NCBI GenBank assembly: GCA_017506865.1
Contig: JAFCMP010000008.1
Location: 62,001 to 126,000, forward strand
Direction: 5' to 3'
Length of the DNA stretch: 64,000 nt
From: Tribonema minus
Lineage: Eukaryota; Sar; Xanthophyceae; Tribonematales; Tribonemataceae
The position numbers and the translations under genes were made by a program. Below the pieces are notes generated by a model. The model was not told the origin of the DNA and made no database searches. It was given only the letters and a program-made list of their open reading frames with translations. Shown here one piece after another: positions 56,111 through 64,000 of the stretch (positions within the stretch are counted from its first letter, which is position 1; every line of letters begins with the position of its first letter).

Positions 56111-56371
56111 TTGTGGGACTGCAGCGGCAATTTCTTGCCCTTGCATAAAATGGTCTAGATGGTGAAATAACCGTGTCTTTTGCTCCATCTCGCGCTGAGT
56201 ACGCGAGTCCGAGTAAATCGCTTTTTTTCCGGCTTGGGACAGAGAAGCAGCAGCAGCAGCAGCGCGGCGACAGCGCCGACAGGCTCTGCATCTGCGAGGC
56301 CATCATCGGCAGCTGGCGGCGGCAGCAGCAGCGCCGCCGCCGCTGCTGCCAGCGGCGCGGCGCTGGCATCT

Positions 56372-57832
56372 ATGGACCAGCTTTACGACGTGCAGACGCT
56401 AATAGGCTACGCGGAGCACCTGGCGGCGGCGGGGAGGGCGCCGCTCTCGCGCCTGCACTCTGCGCTCGAGGGCGCGGGCGCGCGGCAGCGCTCAGTCGCC
56501 ACGTCCAGCGTCCACCACTTTGTGTCCGCGCTGGAGTAAATCGTGGCGCGCCTCAGCAGCGGCGGCGACAGCGATGCTCAGCACCACGCCGTACGGCAAC
56601 TTGAACGGCGGCAGCGGCGCCGCTGCTGCCGCTGCTGCCGCTGCTGCGCGCTTTTCGCTGCGAGGCGATGGCAACCAGGCGCCCGCGTTGACGGCGCCCG
56701 CGTGCCTGCGGCGTGGGCCTTCCCGCCGCCGTCGCCGCCGCGGTGTCGCCGGTGTCGCTGACGCCAGGCGTCGGGGAGAGGGCGTCGTGGCGCTGCTCGG
56801 CTGGCTGGCGGACGAGGCGCTGCGGCGCTCGGACGCCGGCACACTTCAACTCTGTTGCGCGGAAGATGAGGTGGATGGGGAGGCGGCGGCGGCGGCGCTG
56901 AGCGGTGGCGATGATGACGTTGCGGACGAAGCCCCTGGGGGGGACGGCGCGGACTTGCAGGGGGGCGGCACCGAGGGGGATGAGCCGAACGACTTGGAGA
57001 GCCGGCACAGCGTACACACGGGGCCACCCACGTCCATGCTCGTGGGCACCGTGGAACCGATGGACCGGCAGCTGGAGGTGAAGCGCGTAGGGCCGCGCTG
57101 GCGGAGGAGCAGCGCCGCGCGGCACGCGCCGCCGCCGCCGCCCCCGGCGGCAACTGGGCCGCGCACCTGGACGAGGTGCACAGGTGCGTCGCCGCATACG
57201 CTGCCGCTGGCGCCGCCGAAGGCGTCACCGCCGCTGCTGCCGCAGCCGCCGCCCCTGCCGCCGCCGGCAGCGCCACTGCCGCCGCCGCCGCGCCGCCGCC
57301 GCCGCTGCCGGAGCTGCAGGCGGTGGCGGCGCCCGCTGCGCGCGACCGCGCCTCCGTGCGCGGCGGCGAACGCTCGCTCAACGCGTTCCACGGCGGCGCT
57401 GCCGCGGGCGGCGAGTACCGCGAGGTGCGCGATGCCGTGCGCGCTGCGGCGGCGCGCGCCGCCGCCGCCGCAGAGAGCGCGCGCGCGCTGGCGGCGGCGG
57501 CGGCGGAGGCGGAGGAGGACGCGGTGGCGGCAGCGGCAGCGGTGGCGCACGCGGGGGAGGCGGCGGCGGGCGTGGGCGCGCTGCGCGCCGTAAAGGACGC
57601 CATCGTGGTGCTGCGGGAGGACGTCAAGCGCCTGGACCTGAACGGCGCTGGCCTCGGTGTCGCTGCTGCAGCACCAGCAGCGCGCGACGCGGCGGGCGGC
57701 GGTGGCGGCGGCGGCGGGGTTCCTGCGGCGCAGCGGCGGCGGCGACGGCGCCGCTGCCGCTAAAGAGCGGTCGTGGTCTCTCGATATTGGGGATGCTGAT
57801 GGCATGCTACAGGGAGTGCTCGGGGTTTAGGG
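56372..57832 (+). pseudogene. IFT57: IFT57-like sequence with several frame changes
   Basis: Segments in different frames follow the order of intraflagellar transport protein 57. The N-terminal MDQLYDVQTLIGYAEHL with APLSRLH and VHHFVSALE comes first (56372-56537). SLTPGVGE passes into VVALLGWLADEAL at 56750-56825, followed by an acidic stretch. Then come DRQLEVKRV near 57063, NWAAHLDEVHRC near 57147, EYREVRDAVR near 57412 and AVKDAIVVLREDVKRLDL to 57640. A last frame reads SLLQHQQRATRR and ends at a stop near 57830. At least three or four frame changes are needed, in GC-rich runs, and no splice sites of usual length explain them. IFT57 is an IFT-B subunit needed for cilia, so an intact copy would support a flagellated host. 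Either this is a decayed (possibly retroposed, since intronless) copy, or the assembly has indel errors here. The family assignment rests on motif order only. Confidence 0.6.
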
Positions 57833-57839
57833 TTGATGG

Positions 57840-58700
57840 GTAGGGTATCCCATAGCGGGACACTTTGGTCGTGAAAACTGGCGGCGCCGCTGATGTAGCA
57901 GGCCCGCCTTTGCATATTGTCGTCATGTCGTTGCATGTGCCCGGCTCACTGGCAAGGCACGCCTGTGTCTTCATGTGCCAAGGCAAACGCAGCTGCGCGC
58001 ATTCATTGCGACTTATGTAAGTATGAACAGCCGTCGACCGGCAGACCGGGGCATGTCCCAGCCACTGATGCTGATGGCACTGACAGGATAGACATGCGGC
58101 GTCACATATCAAATTTGAAGTAATGCCATGAGTGAAACATTGTGTGTTGAGAACATCTCTATTCCGCCCCCCCCCCTTGCCTAGAGCTCTCGAGCCACGA
58201 GGCAACTTGTAAACTGCGCTTGCGTTGCCATGCATGTTCCGTATTCCATTTGTGCTGGAATGGGCATGACATTGCTGATGACTGAAGTCAAAGCACAGCC
58301 TGTCTACTCGCACGCCTGTTTTGACAGTCGTGACGACCTTTACAGCACATGTGCAAGCGGATGCTGGGTTATGTGCAAGCGGATCCTGTGCACTTGCGTG
58401 TTGTGTACATCTGCCTGTCCACAAACACATCTGCCTGGCACCTGGAGAACTCGGACGACCCAGATGGGGAGTCCAAAGGGAAAACAAAAAGCAAGCACGA
58501 CACAACTTCGTGAATTCACTACATACTTCAAACTTCAAGAAGATTTATTCTCCTCTGCAGCCGCCGCCGGCGGCAGCACCCGCAGTCGTATACATTCAGA
58601 AAGGGGTTCGAGGGGGGCTTGAACTGCGCGCTGCGCTTTCCTCAAAGTGAGACGCTGAGCCAAAAGAAGAGGAAACGCTACTTACATTTACGAAGCTACG
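57840..58700. other. Intergenic region, no gene recognised
   Basis: Short open frames only, and a C run near 58168-58178. Confidence 0.4.
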
Positions 58701-58925
58701 ATGGCAGTCATGCCACCTGCCGAGGGCAGTGTAAGCCGCGAGGCCGCGGTGCGGTGGTTCTCCAGGGAGTACCTTTATCCGCAGCAAGTGTTCAAGTTGA
58801 AGAAACTCAACTCATCTGGGAGGAGCAGAAACACCAGGGAGGAAGTTGAGCGTAGAACCCTGATCGCGATGGCCTTGCAGCCTTATCTGGAGCTAAGCGA
58901 AGAGGACAAACAGCAAACTCAAGGT
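58701..58925 (+). CDS. Possible small exon of unknown function
   Basis: An ATG-started open segment of about 75 codons reads AVRWFSREYLYPQQVFKLKK and continues to ALQPYLELSEEDKQQTQG, just before a GTAGGTAAC donor-like site. Its composition is less GC-driven than the flanks. I could not join it in phase to a convincing next exon. Confidence 0.3.
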
Positions 58926-59271
58926 AGGTAACAGCAAGAGCCGCGCTGTCAGCATTTTGGCGACCTCCGTTGCAAGGGCGGCCGCGCTGACAAGTATTTT
59001 TGGCACTGACATTTGATTATAGATGTACTTGTTTACAAATGAACAACACCATCGATCGACCATGCCATGCTTCATTTTTGAGCACACACAACATGTGCGA
59101 ATCAGTTTATCTTCATGTCACACTGGCGGCGCTGTCGACGCGCTGTTAGTCAGCCCACTACCTGTACCATACGAAGACTTTCAGGAAAGCGATTCATTGA
59201 AGCTATTGCTGGTGGTCGTGCACCTCTGGCTTGGATTCATTCCACGACAGCAACGGCATGTAGCATGATTG

Positions 59272-59639
59272 GCTTTGTGAAAGAGGCCAAGGCATCGGTT
59301 TCAGAGCGCTTTCATGCTTTACTTGCTCATCAGTACATAGACTGCTTCAACATTTTTTGGCAATTCGCTACCTGTGCAGGTAAACCCTACACGATCATGA
59401 AGCCACACGTACCAGCCCTAGCAGGTAGCTGTCACCGCCTCGGGCGAGCGCTGCTCTTCCACGGCGGTCTGCTGATGGATGAGTTCCTCTTCCTCACAAC
59501 CCTTCTGGCCTATTGCGACATAGGCTGGGGAGATGCATTTACTCTGCGACCAACGTCCAGCTGCTTTGACGGTGTTCCAGAGGCACTTGTTGCCCGCTTT
59601 CTGGGGGCTTTGCACCGAGCACAATGCATGATATTGCAG
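59272..59639 (+). CDS. Possible exon of an unknown gene
   Basis: An open segment of about 120 codons reads FVKEAKASVSERFHALLAHQ and later GLLMDEFLFLTTLLAYCDIG, ending at a good donor (TTGCAG|gtacgtgc). Amino-acid composition is balanced and hydrophobic stretches could be helices. I do not recognise the family, and neither the start exon nor the downstream exon was identified. Confidence 0.35.
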
Positions 59640-60203
59640 GTACGTGCTTCTTCACCAGCAATACCTCGGACACAAAAGCTCTGTTGACAATAGCATAGCA
59701 CAGAGCGATGACATGAAGATGTGGGTTGGCAGCGGTGTCCACGGATGGAAGTTGTAGTGTTGTTGCATTGGCAGTGTCTCCTTACCGTATGGCCAGCTAA
59801 CTTGAAGGCTGCTACCATTAACAGCTGCAATCAACCAGCCTGTTGTCATGTCAAGGATGTGCCAGCAGCATCGCAAATGTTGCAATGCTCTGTGCTATCA
59901 AGAAGCAGCCATGCCTCCGCATACCAGCCTCCCCCCTTTGACTCCGTTGTGCTGAAGCTGCCCTGCCACCAACTCGATTGTATTGCATTGTGTGAAGCGT
60001 CAGCATGCTATTTTTTTTACTGTGTTTTTTTTTCCAATCACTGTGCAGCTTCGGCATGGTCTCAGTTTGGCATCAATAACATCACCTAACGCTGTCATTC
60101 AGCTATATCAAAGTATGGCTGCAGCAGTTCAAGAATTTGCTGGCGAAGTGTAGTCTTGCCATTTTGTGCCGGTGATTAGGGTTTTTCTCTTAATTCTGTG
60201 TCA

Positions 60204-60239
<36 letters not shown>

Positions 60240-61175
60240 GAGGGAGACCAGTCCTATTGTGGCGATTCTGGCCGTTGCCTATGCAGGCGTGCTATCGGTT
60301 GACTGTGATGGAACTACTGCAAGTAACTGTACGAGATTCGCGTCTCACATGCAGCAGCAGAAGCGGCCATATATAATAGTAGGCGCTCACTAAGCTCCTG
60401 AGACAGAAACCAGCACAGTTTGTGATACTTCTTATACTGGCTGTCTGTACCGCCCGCTAGCATGCACTCGTTGTCGATGGCATATCTGCTTCTCTGATTT
60501 TTAACTTGCTGCCGCCCTGCATTTGCACCTGGCTGGAAGTGCTCCTCGAGGTGCGGAGCCCTTTGAATCTGCAGGGTGGTTGCGTGCAACGCTCTTGTGT
60601 GCACACTCACGAGTGCTGCTTGCTTGTGTCCTTTTGCCCGCGTGCAGACGCAGCCCCAAGCTCTTCGGCGGCAAGCGTCCTGCACCCGCTCCGCGTGGCC
60701 GGCGGCTGGGTGTCACATGTGTTTGTTGGGGGGCCATTCACCTCGGATCAACCGAAGAAGCACATCGTGTGAATTCATCCCGTGTGAATTCACCGTGCAC
60801 CTGTGCCCCTCGCAGCGGCTCGTGTGTTGAACCCGCCCACCGGGACAAAGTCGAGGACAGAATTGCATGACGGTCTGCAGAAGCCTTCGCCACGAGTAGT
60901 GTCTCCTGAACTTGCAAGTGCCGCCTGCATACTTCCATTCCTGCATTCTGCCCGTCCGCCACTTTGTTGATATGCGGCCATCAGCTGAGAGCCTTCCGCC
61001 TTCAATTGATCTGTTTTTGTGGCCATGGCCATCACTTTCTCTGTGTTGAATGCCTACATGCCTCCTTCCTCGTGAAAGTGTTGCTACACCTGAGCTTACC
61101 GCCTGTATGCAATGCACATGGCAAGCAATATGTATACATAGGGACGCAGTTCTTGCATCCACACGTGGCATACAC
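59640..61175. other. No gene recognised; long G run
   Basis: A G run of about 29 bases at 60207-60236 lies in otherwise ordinary intergenic or intronic sequence. A short direct repeat CATCGTGTGAATTCATCCCG / TGTGAATTCACCG occurs near 60765-60800. Confidence 0.4.
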
Positions 61176-61179
61176 AGAG

Positions 61180-62300
61180 GCTGCAACGTGCGTCCCGATA
61201 GCATATGTGCGGGCAGCGTGTAGATGCTCTCAACATGTACAAGGGTGGATAATTGGCGGCAAGTGCTCAAGCCGTCAGCGTTTGCAGTAGCCGACCGCTG
61301 TTGACCTACATGTGGGCAGAGTGTAGACAATCTCTGTGTGTGCTACATTGGCAGCAGTGCCGGAGCCGTCAGCGTTTGCAGTACCGCGCATGCCTCCCTC
61401 CCCGCAACAGTGTCGATATTGGTCCACACGGGATGTGGACAGCAGCTGCTTTCTTTGCCTGCAGTCGTATGCATAGATTCCCTCAAGAGGGTCGTGATCA
61501 CGGTTGCACCCGTACACGTGTCCCTGCTCAGTAGTGGAGAGGTACCAAAGCTGGTGACAAACGTGCGGCAGCCTTCATTGCTTCCGGTCAGGGCTTGGTG
61601 AATTTCATTCAGGGTGTATGGCAGCGTGCATGGTCTTGATGGTGGAACAGTGATGTGGCAGAAAGCAAAGGGAATTCAAACTTCTCATGAAGTGCCGCTA
61701 CATACCCCGTCACTGAGCAAACACTGCCGCGGGCAACTTGAACGAGAGCAATGCTTCATGTTACGTGCTCCTCTGCTCTGTGTCTTAATGCGCGTCAGTT
61801 GTATGAGGCAGGCATTTGACCCGATGCTGCCGCGTGCAGTCGGGTATTAGCACTCATATTTGTTTCTGACTGACACTTGCGCAATGCGTGCCCGCGCACC
61901 TGCATGCGTGTGTGTGGCGTATTTCATTGCGCACTTTGAGGTGACCTCTGGCGCAACTCGACACTGTGCAGTTCAAAACGCGGCAATGCAATCATGTAGA
62001 CGAGTGATGACTCACTGATCAGGCACATGAGTGACTCAATTGCAGGCGCAACAGCCAGCGCGATGACAACATCCACAACTGCAAGAAGGGGAAGCACACC
62101 CAAGTTTAAGTTCGTATTGAAGGACAGTAAGTGTGTTGCAAGCTACGAGTCACAGCGCGAATCACCACAATGATGGACGGGGTAGCTTGCTACTTGAAAC
62201 GCAGTATTGTTACTTGGAATACACATCAGGTTTGTGTGCAACACGGTGTGACTGAGGCAAAGCTTGCGAACAGCTTCTCCGGAGGTGGCATTGTTGGCTG
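61180..62300. repeat. Segmental duplication, copy 2
   Basis: Partner of 54996-56110, direct orientation, about 6.2 kb downstream. Several small indels separate the two copies. The CCCCGTCACTGAGCAAACAC block and the ACTTGAACGAGAGCAATGCT block are nearly unchanged between the copies, whereas other parts have diverged more. Confidence 0.75.
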
Positions 62301-62770
62301 TTAAGACACAGCTGCGGTGACCATCGTCCGCTAGCGTTTTTCACGTTGCACGATGGCAGCGAGGCAGCACTCAACTTCAACCTGCTTTGCCCTCCCCGTC
62401 AGCCGTGGTGAGGCTGCCTCAGCATTAATGTAGCGAAAGTGCTGAAACACACTGCAACAGCACGCACGCGCACAAGCAGAAGCAGCGCTCAGCCACCGAA
62501 GCAGGGCTGAGGGCACCGCAGCAGCACTCAAACCCTTCAGTCACAGCTCAAGTACTCAAGCAGCAGTGCTCAAACGCTGATGCAGAGCTCAGGCCCTGAA
62601 GCAGTGGTCAAGCCCTGCAGCAGCACTCAAAGACTGCACCGTGAGACACTGAGATGGTGTTCACGCACTGACGTCGTGCTGAGGCCCTGCACCACTGCTC
62701 AAGACTTGTGCCGTAAGGTTTCAATCACGCTGCCAGCCATCTCGGCGCCGAAGCAGTGCTCACAGGGGCT
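62300..62770. repeat. Tandem CAGCACTCAA-type repeats
   Basis: Degenerate repeats of the form CAGCAGTGCTCAA / GAAGCAGTGGTCAAGCCC run from about 62505 to 62710, with a period near 25-30 bp. Neighbouring sequence at 62750-62760 (GAAGCAGTGCTCACAGG) fits the same pattern and may be the exon edge they echo on the minus strand. Confidence 0.5.
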
Positions 62771-63119
62771 CCGGTCGGCGCGCACAGGGGGCCTGCCGCT
62801 GCGGCGCGTATCCAGTCGAGCGATGGCGCGCTGTCGCGGGTTGCTGCGAGGAGCAGCAGCGGCGACGGCAGCAGCATGTGCATTCAGCAGCAGCGATGAG
62901 CGAGCGCTGAAAGAGCGCGTGTATGGACTGGTTTCTGGCTGGCTCGGGTCTGTAATTTTCGATTGGGGAGGGGGGTATGTATGTACCTGGGCATGCAGAT
63001 GACTCTGTCAATCTGGCGGTGAGGCAGTGCTCGTCGGGGCTTGTGCCTTGCTGGTATATGTACATAATCATGTTGATCACAGTATGATTGTTACGATGTG
63101 TACAGGTCAGTACAGGTAC

Positions 63120-63186
63120 ACTGTACACTACAAGTACATTTACAATACAGTTGCAGTACAGTACAGTACAGTACAGTACACCGCAC
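63120..63186. repeat. TGTAC / GTACA microsatellite
   Basis: A (GTACA)n-like tract ending in ACAGTACAGTACAGTACAGT lies just inside the putative intron of the minus-strand gene at the right end. Confidence 0.8.
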
Positions 63187-63189
63187 TCA

Positions 63190-63784
63190 CCGGCGGACGC
63201 TGTCGGCGCGCCGCCCGAGGCAGCGCTCGGCAGCCCCAGGATCCACTCCGGCACCCCCGACGCGCCCCCAACATCAGCTGCACCCCCATCACCCCCCACA
63301 CGTTCACGCGACCCGCGCACCATCTCTCCACCACTCGTGCCGCCGGTGACAGTTACACGCGGGGCGCTCGCGTCCCCCTCCCCCGTCTGCGTGGCCGCGT
63401 CGATGCCAAGCTGCGCGCGGTGGTCGCGCCGCCACCGCTGCCGCTGCTGCCGCGCGCCCTTCGCGCGCGGCGGGCTAGGGTTGTTGAAGCCGGGGCCTGA
63501 AGTTGAAGTAGCGTGATAGCGCGCAGCCGGCGCCGCAGCAGCGGGACCCGCCTGCGCCGACGCTTCCGCCGCCGTCGCCGTGGCTGCCGCGCTGCCGAAG
63601 CACATGAACCAGCGCTTTGAGCCGCCGCTCCTGTCTGCGCTGAGGCCGTGGCGAGGATCAGATGCCGTTGAGGACAGCGGCAGCTGCTGAGCATCTGCGG
63701 CCTTGTTCGACGCCGCCGCCGCCGCTGGCTGCTGCTCTGGGGCGGCGCACCCACCATCACCACCACCACCACCAGCAGCAGCAG

Positions 63785-63825
<41 letters not shown>

Positions 63826-64000
63826 GCAGCAGCAGCAGCAGCAAGAGCGGCGGCAGCGGCAGCAGAAGTGCTCAGCGGCATGCTGCCGCGCAGCGCCGCT
63901 GCCGCCGCGCTCGCCGCCGCCGACTCCACGGAAGCGAGGGCGCTCACTCCTCCAGCGCTGCTGAGCAATGCTGCAGCATGAAGCTCGGTGCCACTCGCGC
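63190..64000 (-). CDS. Ala/Ser-rich protein, partial at window end
   Basis: The minus strand stays open from the window end to a donor at about 63189 (GCCG|gtgagtg), about 270 codons. It is rich in Ala runs encoded by GCA/GCT/GCC. It also has less repetitive parts such as RSGGSKRWFMCFGSA, YHATSTSGPGFNNPSPPRAK and GASGVPEWILGLPSAAS. The non-repetitive parts, the consensus donor and the lack of stops favour this strand. The start lies beyond the window, and the next exon may be near 62700-62900 (minus strand, PRQRAIARLDTRRSGRPP), but the phase could not be confirmed. Function unknown. Confidence 0.45.

Noticed and set aside
56578-57805. Large minus-strand frames opposite the IFT57-like region
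   Set aside because: Alanine- and arginine-rich with no motif. The plus-strand segments follow IFT57 in order.
63353-63844. Leucine/Val-rich minus-strand frame of 163 codons
   Set aside because: It is the CAG-repeat region read in another frame. The Ala-rich frame on the same strand extends further and ends at a consensus donor.

Overview
The window comes from a nuclear genome of a GC-rich, intron-rich microbial eukaryote, most likely a flagellated alga. The evidence is spliceosomal introns with GT-AG (and two GC-AG) borders, a U6 snRNA gene, a SNF5/PHD/bromodomain chromatin protein, an IFT57-like flagellar sequence, and many interstitial TTAGGG tracts. One protein starts with a hydrophobic leader followed by a Phe-containing LPFAPP motif. 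That hints at a secondary, red-type plastid, but this is only an inference. I cannot name the species.

Layout. 0.7-5.3 kb is a composite inverted repeat (fold-back element), followed by a 330-bp tandem duplication. U6 snRNA lies at 6.7 kb (-). 8.1-19.7 kb (+) is a nine-exon gene in which all exon phases agree, 684 aa, joining a SNF5-like repeat, a 4CXXC_R1-type zinc finger, a PHD finger and a bromodomain. 21.6-27.4 kb (+) is an eleven-exon secreted glycoside hydrolase family 26-like protein of 510 aa, again with all phases matching. 28.2-29.4 kb holds a retroelement tail, with related tails elsewhere. 31.5-33.2 kb (+) is an F-box/ankyrin-type gene lacking an identified first exon. 36.4-41.9 kb (-) is a four-exon flavodoxin-fold NAD(P)H:quinone oxidoreductase-like gene of 251 aa. 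42.0-49.2 kb (+) is an acidic, possibly plastid-targeted protein of unknown function. 49.8-51.7 and 53.6-54.6 kb (+) are two paralogous secreted eight-cysteine, Gly-rich proteins. 56.4-57.8 kb (+) is an IFT57-like sequence with several frame changes. A 1.1-kb segment at 55.0-56.1 kb is repeated at 61.2-62.3 kb. A partial Ala-rich gene runs off the right end on the minus strand.

The most striking property is shared by at least six unrelated genes. Their introns are largely built from serial, decaying copies ('echoes') of the adjoining exon edge together with its splice site. Echoes lie upstream of acceptors, downstream of donors, or both, at spacings of about 70-200 bp, and they tend to resemble the exon less with distance. 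In one intron the echo has grown into a minisatellite of more than a dozen units. Two paralogous genes share an intron at the same place and phase: one copy is about 300 bp with no echoes, the other about 1.4 kb with four. This suggests that introns here grow by repeated duplication of exon/intron boundaries. Echoes also carry roughly 30-40-bp insertions with short target duplications, a possible very small mobile sequence.

All calls come from reading the sequence. No alignment or database search was run.
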